A DNA stretch of 64,000 nt from Streptomyces olindensis (lineage in GTDB: Bacteria > Actinomycetota > Actinomycetes > Streptomycetales > Streptomycetaceae), in NCBI GenBank assembly GCA_000696115.1, contig JJOH01000108.1:88448-152447 (forward strand), given 5' to 3'. The translations under genes and the position numbers were made by a program. Shown here in pieces: positions 33,103-42,094 of the stretch. Below the pieces are notes generated by a model. It was not told where the DNA came from, searched no databases, and was given only the letters and a program-made list of their open reading frames with translations. How positions within the stretch are numbered: the first letter of the stretch is position 1; the number at the start of each line of letters is the position of its first letter.

Positions 33103-33746
33103 GGGGTCTCTCCCGGGGTGGGGCCCAGGCACAGGGCGGCCGTGGGGCTCTGCAGCAGGGTGTGGACGAAGAGCAGGTCGACACCGTCGTGGTCCTCGGC
33201 GGCGATCCGGTGCGGGGTGAGCGAGTCGAAGTGGGCGCTGTCGCCGGGCGCCAGCCGGTGCGTGGTGTCCCCGAGGCGCAGCCGCAGCCGGCCCCGCAGC
33301 ACATGGAGCCACTCCTCGCCGGGGTGGACGCGCACGATGTCGCCCTGGGAGCCGTACGGGACATGGACCCGCAGGGCCTGCATCCCGCGCCCGGAGGCGC
33401 CGGCCTGCCAGTAGGTCCAGCCGCCCGCCGCAGTGGGTTCCATGTCGGCGGCGCGGACGACGGCGTCCCGGCCGGCGACGGTCTCCCCGAGCAGTTCGGA
33501 GACGGTCGTACCGTAGACGCGGGCGAGCGCGAGCAGCATCGGCAGCGAGGGCTGGCGCTGCCCGGTCTCCAGGCGGGAGAGGTGGGCGGGTGACAGCCCG
33601 GCGGCGCGGGCCGCGGTCTCCAGCGTCAGGGAGGCCTGGCGCCGCAGCGCCCGCAGCTGGGGCGCGACCGCGGCGGGCAGCGCACCGGCCGGCTGGCCGG
33701 CCGGCGAGTCGGCCCCGAGGGGCCGCTCGGTCTCGGAGGAGCTCAT
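33099..33746 (-). CDS. XRE-family regulator with C-terminal cupin, beside the hopanoid operon
   Basis: A 215-residue regulator: HTH at residues ~30-85 (LRRQASLTLETAARAAGLSPAHLSRLETG) and cupin at ~115-195 (PGEEWLHVLRGRLRLRLGD and APGDSAHFDSLTPHRI). It lies 64 bases downstream of the hopanoid aminotransferase gene on the same strand and is followed by the coupled microprotein. Two copies of TTGCCTCANNGGCAA in the 64-base gap suggest it binds its own promoter. Whether it controls hopanoid synthesis is untested. Confidence 0.88.
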   Translation of the reverse strand: MSSSETERPLGADSPAGQPAGALPAAVAPQLRALRRQASLTLETAARAAGLSPAHLSRLETGQRQPSLPMLLALARVYGTTVSELLGETVAGRDAVVRAADMEPTAAGGWTYWQAGASGRGMQALRVHVPYGSQGDIVRVHPGEEWLHVLRGRLRLRLGDTTHRLAPGDSAHFDSLTPHRIAAEDHDGVDLLFVHTLLQSPTAALCLGPTPGETP

Positions 33747-33766
33747 GCCTCCATTCAGCCGGAGCC

Positions 33767-33801
33767 TTGCCTCACCGGCAAATTTCTTGCCTCAGAGGCA
33801 A
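33767..33801 (-). promoter_or_regulatory. Tandem operators TTGCCTCANNGGCAA x2
   Basis: TTGCCTCACCGGCAA (33767-33781) and TTGCCTCAGAGGCAA (33787-33801), both with TTGCC/GGCAA arms, are exactly 20 bp apart, so they lie on nearly the same DNA face. They are 21-55 bases upstream of the XRE-cupin start and most likely its autoregulatory sites. Confidence 0.65.
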
Positions 33802-33810
33802 AAACTCAGC

Positions 33811-35226
33811 TCAGCGGTTCGCCACCGCCTGCTTGACCAGGGTCTTCCCGAAGTCCCACACCAGGCCGCCGTCGTGCGCGTCGTCCATCACGGCCGTGAA
33901 GGCCTCGACGAACCGGTCCACCTCCCGCTCGCCGATGACCAGCGGCGGGATGAGCTTGATCACCTCCATGTGGTCGCCGGAGACCTGGGTGAGGATCCGG
34001 TGTTTCTGCAGCAGCGGTACCACGACCATCTGCGCGAACAGTCCCTTGCGCGCGGCCTGGAGCATGGTCCAGCGGCTGCGCAGTTTCAGCGACCTGGGCC
34101 GGCCGAACTCGATGCCGATCATCAGGCCCCGGCCGCGCACCTCGGCGAGCATCTCGTACCGGTCCGTCAACGCCGCGAGCCGGGACCTGAGCCGCTCGCC
34201 GGTGGCCCGGACGTTCGCGACGATCTGCTCGTTCTCCATCACCGACAGCACCGCCAGGCCCGCCGCCATGGCCTGCGCGTTCGATCCGAAGCTCGCCGAG
34301 TGGACGAGCACCCGGTCCATGGACGAGTAGACCTTCTTGAAGATCCAGTCCTTGCCGAGTGTGGCGCCCACCGGCACATAGCCGCCGGAGAGCGCCTTGG
34401 CCACGCACACCAGGTCGGGCTCCACCCCGTCCTCGTGCTGGTAGCCGTAGAAGTCGCCGGTGCGGCCGAGGCCCGTCTGCACCTCGTCGGCGATGAGCAG
34501 CGCCTTGTGCCGGTGCAGCAGTTCCTGGGCGGCGAGCAGGTAGCCGGGCGGGGACTCCAGCACGCCCTTGCCCTGGATGGGCTCGACGATCAGGGCGGCG
34601 ACGTCACCCTTCCTCAGCTCCCGCTCCAGCGCGTCGAGATCGCCCAGCGGCACGGCCGTGTCGGGCAGCAGCGGGGCGAAGCCGTCGCGGAAACCGGACT
34701 CGCCGTTGACGGAGAGGGAGCCGGTGGTCAGGCCGTGGAAGGCGTGCGCGCAGTACAGCACCCGGGGCCGTCCGGTCACGAACCGGGCGAACTTCAGGGC
34801 GCCCTCGACGGCCTCGGTGCCGCTGTTGCCGAAGAACACCCGGTCCAGGTGCGGGCTGTGCGCGAGCAGTTTCTCGGCCAGCAGGCCGGGCAGCGGCTGG
34901 CAGTCGAACCGGGTGAGGTCGGCGAGACCGGCGTCCAGCACGTCGTGCAGCGCCTTGCGGATCACGGGGTGGTGGCGGCCGAGCCCCATCACCCCGAACC
35001 CGGCGAGCATGTCCAGGTAGTCGTTGCCGTCCGCGTCGTAGAAGTAGGCGCCCTCGGCGCGCTCGTAGACCTTGTCGAAGCCGATGGTGTGCAGCATGCG
35101 CGGGAGCTGGTGGTTGAGGTACCGGGTGTGCAGCTCGTAGCGCTCGGCTCCGCGCTCGGCCAGCAATGTGCCGAGGTCGAACTCCCCGGCCTGCGACGAC
35201 TCCGACGCGGACTCGGCGGTTGTCAT
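33811..35226 (-). CDS. hpnO: Class III aminotransferase of the hopanoid cluster (HpnO-like)
   Basis: A 471-residue PLP-dependent aminotransferase. FFGNSGTEAVEGALKFAR, LIADEVQTGLGRTG and the PLP lysine region LVCVAKALSGGYVPVG are present. Placed last in the hopanoid operon, it likely aminates the aldehyde derived from ribosylhopane to give aminobacteriohopanetriol, as HpnO does elsewhere. Its ATG overlaps the dxs stop (ATGA). The long N-terminal extension (about 45 residues) is common to hopanoid-linked homologues. Confidence 0.88.
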   Translation of the reverse strand: MTTAESASESSQAGEFDLGTLLAERGAERYELHTRYLNHQLPRMLHTIGFDKVYERAEGAYFYDADGNDYLDMLAGFGVMGLGRHHPVIRKALHDVLDAGLADLTRFDCQPLPGLLAEKLLAHSPHLDRVFFGNSGTEAVEGALKFARFVTGRPRVLYCAHAFHGLTTGSLSVNGESGFRDGFAPLLPDTAVPLGDLDALERELRKGDVAALIVEPIQGKGVLESPPGYLLAAQELLHRHKALLIADEVQTGLGRTGDFYGYQHEDGVEPDLVCVAKALSGGYVPVGATLGKDWIFKKVYSSMDRVLVHSASFGSNAQAMAAGLAVLSVMENEQIVANVRATGERLRSRLAALTDRYEMLAEVRGRGLMIGIEFGRPRSLKLRSRWTMLQAARKGLFAQMVVVPLLQKHRILTQVSGDHMEVIKLIPPLVIGEREVDRFVEAFTAVMDDAHDGGLVWDFGKTLVKQAVANR

Positions 35227-37118
35227 TCCTGTGGCTCCTTGGACAGCTCTTCCTTGACGGTCAGGCTCGCGCTGATCCGTCCCGCGATCTCGACGGGTGT
35301 CAGGCCGATGTCGGCGAGCACCTCGCCGCGCTTGGCGTGCGCGAGGAACTGCTCCGGGATGCCGAACCGCCGTACGGGCACGTCGACTTCGGCATCCCCG
35401 AGCGCCAGCGCCACGGCCGAGCCGACCCCGGCGGCCCGGCTGTTGTCCTCGACGACGGCGACCAGGCGGTGTTCCGCGGCAAGTCTCGGGAGCGCCGGGT
35501 CGACGGGCTTGACCCAGCGCGGGTCGACGACGGTGCAGCCGATGCCGCGGGCTTCGAGCAGCTCGGCGGCCTGGAGGCAGACGGGCGCCATGACCCCGAC
35601 GGCGACGAGCAGTACCTCGGGGTCGTCGGCGCGGTGCAGCACGTCCAGCCCGCCCACCCGGTCCACCGCCGGGATCGCCGGGCCGACCGACTCCTTCGGG
35701 AAGCGCACCAGGGTCGGCGCGTCGTCGACGGCGACGGCCTCGCGCAGCTGGGCCCGCAGCTGGTCGGCGTCGCGCGGCGCGGCGATCCTGAGGCCCGGCA
35801 CGACCTGGAGGACGGACAGGTCCCACATGCCGTTGTGGGAGGCCCCGTCGGTACCGGTGATGCCGGCCCGGTCGAGCACGAAGGTCGCTCCGCAGCGGTG
35901 CAGGGCCACGTCCATGAGCAGCTGGTCGAAGGCACGGTTGAGGAAGGTGGCGTAGACGGCGACGACCGGGTGCAGGCCGCCGGTCGCCAGGCCGGCCGCG
36001 GAGACGGCCGCGTGCTGCTCGGCGATCCCGACGTCCCACACCCGGTCCGGGAACCGCTCGGCGAAGGCGCCGAGACCCACCGGGTGCAGCATGGCGGCGG
36101 TTATCGCCACCACGTCCTCGCGCTCCTCGCCGATCTTCACGATCTCGTCGCCGAACACGGACGTCCAGGACGGGGCGCCCGCCGGCGAGAGCGGCGCGCA
36201 GGTCAGCGGGTCCATCACGCCGACGGTGTGGAAGTGGTCCTCCTCGTGGGCGAGGGCCGGTTCGTAGCCGCGGCCCTTCTCCGTGAGGCAGTGCACGAGC
36301 ACCGGCCCGTGGAAGCGTTTCGCGCGCCGCAGCGCGGACTCCACGGCCCCGATGTCGTGCCCGTCGATCGGACCCACGTACTTCAGGCCCAGGTCCTCGA
36401 ACAGGCCCTGCGGGGCGAACGCGTCCTTGAAGCCCTTCTTCGCGCCGTGCAGGGCCTCGTAGAGGGTGGTGCCGATCAGGGGCGTGCCCTGGAGCACGTC
36501 CTTGCCCCAGGCCAGCACCCGCTCGTAGCCGTCGGTGGTGCGCAGGGTCGCGAGGTGGTTGGCGAGGCCGCCGATGGTCGGGGCGTAGGAGCGTTCGTTG
36601 TCGTTGACGACGATGATCAGCGGGCGGTTCTTGGCGGCCGCGATGTTGTTCAGGGCCTCCCAGGCCATGCCGCCGGTCAGGGCCCCGTCGCCGATGACCG
36701 CGACGACGTGCCCCTTCTCTCCCTGCACCTGGCGGGCCTTGGCGAGCCCGTCGGCCCAGCCGAGCGCCGTGGAGGCGTGGCTGTTCTCGATGACGTCATG
36801 CTCGGACTCCTCGCGCGAGGGGTAGCCGGACAGGCCGCCCTTGCCGCGCAGCTTGGAGAAGTCCTGGCGTCCGGTCAGCAGTTTGTGGACGTAGCTCTGG
36901 TGGCCGGTGTCCCACAGGATGCGGTCGACCGGTGACTCGAAGACCCGGTGCAGGGCGACGGTCAGCTCCACCACCCCCAGGTTGGGCCCCAGATGGCCGC
37001 CTGTCCTGGCGACCGCGTGTACCAGGAAGTCCCTGATCTCGTCGGACAGTTCACCGAGTTCCGCCTCGGACAGCGCCTTCAGGTCGCGTGGTCCCCGGAT
37101 GGTCTCCAGAATCGTCAC
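35223..37118 (-). CDS. dxs: 1-deoxy-D-xylulose-5-phosphate synthase
   Basis: A 631-residue TPP enzyme of normal Dxs length. IRDFLVHAVARTGGHLGPNLGVVELTVALH, the TPP motif GDGALTGGMAWEALNN, RFPDRVWDVGIAEQHAAVSAAGLA and the C-terminal VEDNSRAAGVGSAVA are diagnostic. It condenses pyruvate and glyceraldehyde-3-phosphate, the first step of the MEP pathway. GTG start with AAGGGGG upstream. Here it lies between ispG and the aminotransferase, so isoprenoid supply is built into the hopanoid operon; a housekeeping copy is expected elsewhere. Confidence 0.97.
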   Translation of the reverse strand: MTILETIRGPRDLKALSEAELGELSDEIRDFLVHAVARTGGHLGPNLGVVELTVALHRVFESPVDRILWDTGHQSYVHKLLTGRQDFSKLRGKGGLSGYPSREESEHDVIENSHASTALGWADGLAKARQVQGEKGHVVAVIGDGALTGGMAWEALNNIAAAKNRPLIIVVNDNERSYAPTIGGLANHLATLRTTDGYERVLAWGKDVLQGTPLIGTTLYEALHGAKKGFKDAFAPQGLFEDLGLKYVGPIDGHDIGAVESALRRAKRFHGPVLVHCLTEKGRGYEPALAHEEDHFHTVGVMDPLTCAPLSPAGAPSWTSVFGDEIVKIGEEREDVVAITAAMLHPVGLGAFAERFPDRVWDVGIAEQHAAVSAAGLATGGLHPVVAVYATFLNRAFDQLLMDVALHRCGATFVLDRAGITGTDGASHNGMWDLSVLQVVPGLRIAAPRDADQLRAQLREAVAVDDAPTLVRFPKESVGPAIPAVDRVGGLDVLHRADDPEVLLVAVGVMAPVCLQAAELLEARGIGCTVVDPRWVKPVDPALPRLAAEHRLVAVVEDNSRAAGVGSAVALALGDAEVDVPVRRFGIPEQFLAHAKRGEVLADIGLTPVEIAGRISASLTVKEELSKEPQE

Positions 37119-37146
37119 GCTCGGGCCCCCTTCGGTTCCGTGCTGC

Positions 37147-38304
37147 TCAGCTCACGGTGACGGCCGGCTCCCCCGACCCCACGCCGTCCTGCTCCATCTG
37201 CGCGGCGAGTTTCATCGCCTCGTCGATCAGCGTCTCGACGATCTTCGACTCGGGGACGGTCTTGACGACCTCGCCCTTCACGAAGATCTGCCCCTTTCCG
37301 TTGCCGGAGGCCACCCCCAGATCGGCCTCCCGGGCCTCGCCGGGACCGTTGACCACGCACCCCATGACGGCGACGCGCAACGGCACTTCCATGCCCTCCA
37401 GTCCGGCCGTGACCTCCTCGGCCAGCTTGTAGACGTCGACCTGGGCGCGTCCGCAGGAGGGGCAGGAGACGATCTCCAGGCCGCGCTGCCGCAGCCCCAG
37501 GGACTCCAGGATCTGGATGCCGACCTTGACCTCCTCGACCGGCGGCGCCGACAGCGACACCCGGATCGTGTCGCCGATGCCCCGGGACAGCAGCGCGCCG
37601 AAGGCCACCGCCGACTTGATCGTGCCCTGGAAGGCGGGACCGGCCTCCGTGACTCCCAGGTGCAGCGGGTAGTCGCACTGCTCCGCGAGCTGCCGGTAGG
37701 CCTCGATCATCACGACCGGGTCGTTGTGCTTGACGGAGATCTTGATGTCGCGGAAGTCGTGCTCCTCGAACAGGGACGCCTCCCACAGCGCGCTCTCCAC
37801 GAGCGCCTCCGGGGTGGCCTTGCCGTACTTCTGCAGCAGCCGCCGGTCCAGCGACCCCGCGTTGACGCCGATCCGGATCGGCGTGCCGTGGTCGCGGGCC
37901 GCCCGGGCGATCTCCTTGACCCGGTCGTCGAACTGCTTGATGTTGCCGGGATTGACGCGGACCGCGGCGCAGCCCGCCTCGATGGCCGCGAACACGTACT
38001 TGGGCTGGAAGTGGATGTCGGCGATGACCGGGATCTGCGACTTGCGGGCGATGGTCGCGAGCGCGTCCGCGTCGTCCTGCGTGGGGCAGGCGACGCGCAC
38101 GATCTGGCAGCCGGACGCCGTGAGTTCGGCGATCTGCTGGAGGGTGGCGCCGACGTCCGAGGTGCGGGTCGTCGTCATCGACTGCACCGACACCGGGGCC
38201 CCGCCCCCGACCGCCACCGGACCGACCTGGATCCGCCGCGACACACGCCGCTCGGCGATCGGCCGGACCGGCACCTCGGGAACGCCCAAGGGGATGGCGG
38301 TCAT
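37147..38304 (-). CDS. ispG: 4-hydroxy-3-methylbut-2-enyl-diphosphate synthase
   Basis: A 385-residue IspG (GcpE) protein. VSVQSMTTTRTSDVGATLQQI opens the TIM-barrel, and the [4Fe-4S] ligands come from SCPSCGRAQVDVYK and the CVVNGPGEA segment. It reduces methylerythritol cyclodiphosphate to HMBPP. CGGGAG precedes the ATG. It lies 4 bases after hpnH and 28 before dxs. As with dxs, this looks like a hopanoid-dedicated second copy. Confidence 0.97.
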   Translation of the reverse strand: MTAIPLGVPEVPVRPIAERRVSRRIQVGPVAVGGGAPVSVQSMTTTRTSDVGATLQQIAELTASGCQIVRVACPTQDDADALATIARKSQIPVIADIHFQPKYVFAAIEAGCAAVRVNPGNIKQFDDRVKEIARAARDHGTPIRIGVNAGSLDRRLLQKYGKATPEALVESALWEASLFEEHDFRDIKISVKHNDPVVMIEAYRQLAEQCDYPLHLGVTEAGPAFQGTIKSAVAFGALLSRGIGDTIRVSLSAPPVEEVKVGIQILESLGLRQRGLEIVSCPSCGRAQVDVYKLAEEVTAGLEGMEVPLRVAVMGCVVNGPGEAREADLGVASGNGKGQIFVKGEVVKTVPESKIVETLIDEAMKLAAQMEQDGVGSGEPAVTVS

Positions 38305-38308
38305 GGCG

Positions 38309-39331
38309 TCACTCCCGGTTCCCGGAGACCGTCTCGCGCAGGGCGCGCAGGGACTCCGTCAGCGATCCCATGGTGGCGAGGACGGCGGTGGGCTCGTAGC
38401 CGCAGTGCGCCATGCAGTTGGCGCAGCGCGGGTCCTTGCCGCGGCCGTACTTGTCCCAGTCGGTCTCCTCGACCAGCTCCCGGTACGTCGGCACGTACCC
38501 GTCGCTCATCAGGTAGCAGGGGCGCTGCCAGCCGAAGAGCGAGTAGTTCGGGATCGCCCACGCCGTGCACGGGAAGTCGACCTTGCCCTCCAGGAAGTCC
38601 AGGAAGAGCGGGGAGTGGTTGAGCCGCCAGCGCCGCCGGTTGCCGCCCGCGAAGGCCTTCTTGAACAGCTCGCGGGTCTGCTCCACGCCGAGGAAGTGCT
38701 CCTGGTCGGGGGCCTTCTCGTAGGCATAGGCGGGCGAGATCATCATCTCGTCGACCTGGAGGTCGTCGTTGAGGTAGTTGAGCACCTCGATGATGGTCTG
38801 CGGGGTGTCGGTGTTGAAGAACGTCGAGTTGGTGGTGACCCGGAAGCCGCGCCGCTTGGCCTCCTTGATCGCCTCCACGGCCTCGTCGAAGACGCCCTCC
38901 TTGGCCACCGACTCGTCGTGCCGCTCGCGCAGCCCGTCGATGTGCACCGCGAAGGCGAAGTAGGGGGAGGGCTGGAACTTGTCCATCTTCTTGCGCAACA
39001 GCATGGCGTTGGTGCACAGGAAAACGTACTTCCGCTTGGCCACCAGCTGACGCACGATCTCGTCGATCTGCGGGTGCATCAGCGGCTCGCCACCGGCGAT
39101 GGACACCATCGGGGCACCGGACTCCATGACCGCCCCCACGGCCTGGGCGACCGGCATACGCTGTTTGAGCACCCCGGCCGGATGCTGGATCTTGCCACAC
39201 CCCTCGCACTTGAGGTTGCAGGCGAACAACGGCTCCAACTCGACGATCAGGGGGAACTTGTCCCGCCGCCGGAGCTTCTGTTCAGCCAAGTACGTAGCGA
39301 CCTTGATGGACTGTCGGAGCGGCATGGCCAT
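38309..39331 (-). CDS. hpnH: Adenosylhopane synthase, radical SAM
   Basis: A 340-residue radical SAM enzyme. The cluster-binding Cys are C38, C42 and C45 (FACNLKCEGC), followed by the GGEPLMHPQ motif. It attaches a 5'-deoxyadenosyl group to diploptene, giving adenosylhopane. The start at 39331 is chosen because AGGAGGTGAGCC is directly upstream; the longer frame (39370) would add residues that encode that site. A SPASM-like C-terminal Cys group (DPRCANCMAHCGYEP) is present. It follows hpnG. Confidence 0.96.
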   Translation of the reverse strand: MAMPLRQSIKVATYLAEQKLRRRDKFPLIVELEPLFACNLKCEGCGKIQHPAGVLKQRMPVAQAVGAVMESGAPMVSIAGGEPLMHPQIDEIVRQLVAKRKYVFLCTNAMLLRKKMDKFQPSPYFAFAVHIDGLRERHDESVAKEGVFDEAVEAIKEAKRRGFRVTTNSTFFNTDTPQTIIEVLNYLNDDLQVDEMMISPAYAYEKAPDQEHFLGVEQTRELFKKAFAGGNRRRWRLNHSPLFLDFLEGKVDFPCTAWAIPNYSLFGWQRPCYLMSDGYVPTYRELVEETDWDKYGRGKDPRCANCMAHCGYEPTAVLATMGSLTESLRALRETVSGNRE

Positions 39332-39336
39332 CTGGC

Positions 39337-39978
39337 TCACCTCCTGGGGAGCAGCAAGGAACGGTGCCATTCGAAGAAAGCGGGAAGAACGGAACGAAGA
39401 ACACGGAAAGCTGATATTCCACCGCGCACCGTGCCGATCCGGACGAGTTCATGTTCAGGAGCGTCCACGACCACCCGGACGGCCGCAACCGGGCGCTCGC
39501 CCGCGCGCACGGCGCTCAGGAGCGTGGCCGCCGACTCCATGTCGACCGCGATCGCGCCGGTCGCGAGCAGTTCGGACCGTTCGTGACCGCGCACGACGTG
39601 GTCGGAACCGGTGAGGGGCCCGGTGTGCACGGTCCGCCCGGGCACCACCCGGCCCAGCTCCTTGACCAGCAGCTCCGTCCCCACGCAGGGGGTCGTGGAG
39701 CGCGGGTCGCGGGTCTCCTCGGCGACGACCAGGTCCCCGGGGTGCATGCCCGGCGCGAGCCCCGCGCAGAAGCCGGTGGCCAGCACGGCGGCGTCGCGCA
39801 GGGCCGGGTCGGCGAGCACGCGCGTGACGGACCGCTCGGCCGCCACTGGTCCCATGCCCGTGCGCAGCACGGTGACCGGCCCGCCGGCGCCGCCCCGGCC
39901 GCCCGCGCGCAGGGCGAACTGCTCGATGCCGAGCGCACAGGCGACCAGCAGCGGGGACGGGACGGGCTGTGGGCTCAT
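39337..39978 (-). CDS. hpnG: Adenosylhopane nucleosidase/phosphorylase
   Basis: A 213-residue member of the purine nucleoside phosphorylase/MTAN fold. ATGFCAGLAPGMHPGDLVVAEE and AIAVDMESAATLLSAV (the nucleobase-binding DMES motif) are present. It removes adenine from adenosylhopane to give ribosylhopane. The ATG overlaps the shc stop by one base (TGATG), and hpnH begins 5 bases after its end, so shc-hpnG-hpnH are coupled. Confidence 0.93.
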   Translation of the reverse strand: MSPQPVPSPLLVACALGIEQFALRAGGRGGAGGPVTVLRTGMGPVAAERSVTRVLADPALRDAAVLATGFCAGLAPGMHPGDLVVAEETRDPRSTTPCVGTELLVKELGRVVPGRTVHTGPLTGSDHVVRGHERSELLATGAIAVDMESAATLLSAVRAGERPVAAVRVVVDAPEHELVRIGTVRGGISAFRVLRSVLPAFFEWHRSLLLPRR

Positions 39979-41972
39979 CAGCTCCCCTTGAGCCGGTCGG
40001 CGAAGGGCTCCCCATGGACGTACCGGCCGAGCGCGGTGAGCGGGAACACCTGCCGGTAGAGGTGGTAGTTGATCGAGAAGTCCCACGGGAAGCCGGTCCC
40101 CGTGAAGTAGGGCTCGTCCCAGGAGCCGTCCTCCCGCTGGGTGGCGGCGAGCCACTCGACGCCCCGTTCGACGGCCTTGGAGTCCCGCTCGCCCGCCGCG
40201 AGCAGCGCCAGCAGCGCCCACGCCGTCTGGGAGGCGGTGGAGGCGCCCTTGCCGCTCCATTCCCGGACGTCGTGGTAGGAGCGCAGGTCCTCGCCCCAGC
40301 CGCCGTCGTCGTTCTGCACCGACTCCAGCCAGGCCACCGCCCGCCGGATCGCCGGGTGCGCGGCGGGGATGCCCGCGGCGACCAGGGCGGGGACGACGGA
40401 CCCGGTGCCGTAGACGTAGTTGACGCCCCAGCGCCCGAACCAGGAGCCGTCCGGCTCCTGCTCGGCGAGCAGCCACTCGATGCCGCGCCGGGTGCGCGGG
40501 TCGTGGGCGAGCCCTTCGACCGCGAGCATCTCGACGACGTGCGCGGTGACGTCGGCGGAGGGCGGGTCGATGACCTCGCCGAAGTCGCAGAACGGCAGCC
40601 GGTTCGGGAAGGGGCTGGTGTTGTCGGCGTCGAAGGCGGCCCAGGCGCCGTTCTTCGACTGCATGCCGAGGGTCCAGCGCAGGGCGCGCCCGATCGCCTT
40701 GTCGACCCGCTCCGGGTCGTGGTGGGTGATCCGGCGCAGCGCGAGGACGACCTCGGCGGTGTCGTCGATGTCGGGGTAGTTGTCGTTGTGGAACTCGAAC
40801 GCCCAGCCGCCGGGCGGCAGTTCCGGCCGCCGTACGGCCCAGTCGCCGGGGCGGACGATCTCCTCGCCGAGCATCCAGTCCGCCGCCTTGACCAACTGCG
40901 GGTGGTCGGGGGGCAGTCCGGCGTCGACGAGGGCGATCGCGGCCAGGCAGGTGTCCCAGACCGGCGACTGGCAGGCCTCGATCATCCGGGCCCCGTCCTC
41001 GCGCCACACGGCGAACCGGTCCAGGGACGCCAGCCCCTCGCGCATCACGGGGTGCTGGAGGTCGTAGCCGAGCAGGTGGAGCGCGATGATCGAGTACACG
41101 GCCGGGGGCTGGATGCCGCCCCAGCAGCCGTCGTTCTCCTGCCGCTCGATGATCCAGCGGGCGGCGCTGTCCATGGCGGCCTTGCGGAGTCGGCGTGGGG
41201 CGACCTTCCGCAGGGCGTGCAGGGCCTTGTCCATCCGCTGGAAGGCGCCGTCCCAACTCAGCGGCGGGTCGAGGACCCTGGGCGGGTTCGGGCGGGCCGG
41301 GTCGGTGTGCAGCTCGTCGAGCGGGAAGGGCGCGGGGCGCACCGGCCGCTTGGCGGAGACGATCGTCAGCGGCACTATCGTCTGCCGGGCCCAGCAGCCG
41401 AAGTCGTAGATGTTGAGCGGCAGCCACTTGGGGAAGAAGATGAGCTCCGGCGGGAGTTCCGGGAGGTCCTCCCACTTCCACCAGCCGAACAGGGCCAGCC
41501 AGATCCGCGTGAAGACCCGGGCGGCGGCGATGCCGCCCTGCGCGCGGATCCAGGCGGAGGCCTTCGCCATGTGCGGGGCGTCGGGGGCGTCACCGGCCAG
41601 GCGGAGGGCGACGTAGGCCTCGATGGTGGTGGAGAGTTCGCCGGGGCCGCCGTAGAAGGTGCCCCAGGTGCCGTCCTCGCGCTGCTCGCCGCGGATGAAG
41701 AGCGCGGCGGCCCGGGTGGTCGCCTCGTCGCGGATGCCGAGGAACTGACGGAGCAGCAGGTCCTCGGCGTCCATGGTGACGTTGGTCTCGAGGTCGCCCT
41801 TCCACCAGCCCTGGGCGTCCTGGCGGGAGAGCAGGAAATCGGTGGCACGCTGGGCGGCGCGGGCGGCGGCTTCCGGTACCCCGGCCGCCACGGGCTTGTC
41901 GGTGTCGGTGTCGCTGGCCGCGTCGGCTCGGGGTCGCAGGGCCCCGGTGCTTCCGTCGGTCGTCGCTGTCAT
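39978..41972 (-). CDS. shc: Squalene-hopene cyclase
   Basis: A 664-residue class II cyclase. The protonating DXDD motif is DIDD (residues 401-404), and several QW motifs (for example DGTWGTFYGG, DGCWGGIQ, DGGWGEDLRSY) mark the (alpha/alpha)6 barrels. It folds squalene to hopene/diplopterol on the membrane face. ATG 41972 has AAGGGGAA upstream; an earlier frame start (42038) is less likely. Spacing to the polyprenyl synthase gene is about 120 bases. Confidence 0.97.
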   Translation of the reverse strand: MTATTDGSTGALRPRADAASDTDTDKPVAAGVPEAAARAAQRATDFLLSRQDAQGWWKGDLETNVTMDAEDLLLRQFLGIRDEATTRAAALFIRGEQREDGTWGTFYGGPGELSTTIEAYVALRLAGDAPDAPHMAKASAWIRAQGGIAAARVFTRIWLALFGWWKWEDLPELPPELIFFPKWLPLNIYDFGCWARQTIVPLTIVSAKRPVRPAPFPLDELHTDPARPNPPRVLDPPLSWDGAFQRMDKALHALRKVAPRRLRKAAMDSAARWIIERQENDGCWGGIQPPAVYSIIALHLLGYDLQHPVMREGLASLDRFAVWREDGARMIEACQSPVWDTCLAAIALVDAGLPPDHPQLVKAADWMLGEEIVRPGDWAVRRPELPPGGWAFEFHNDNYPDIDDTAEVVLALRRITHHDPERVDKAIGRALRWTLGMQSKNGAWAAFDADNTSPFPNRLPFCDFGEVIDPPSADVTAHVVEMLAVEGLAHDPRTRRGIEWLLAEQEPDGSWFGRWGVNYVYGTGSVVPALVAAGIPAAHPAIRRAVAWLESVQNDDGGWGEDLRSYHDVREWSGKGASTASQTAWALLALLAAGERDSKAVERGVEWLAATQREDGSWDEPYFTGTGFPWDFSINYHLYRQVFPLTALGRYVHGEPFADRLKGS

Positions 41973-42094
41973 GGCTTCCCCTTCGTGCAGTCCTGCAAGG
42001 CGTGCATCTGCGGTGGGTCCGCCGTCGGCCGGTGCCACGAGGAGACTCGCGGCACCGGCCGGCGACTACGCGAGTGCTATTCGACCGATAGTGA

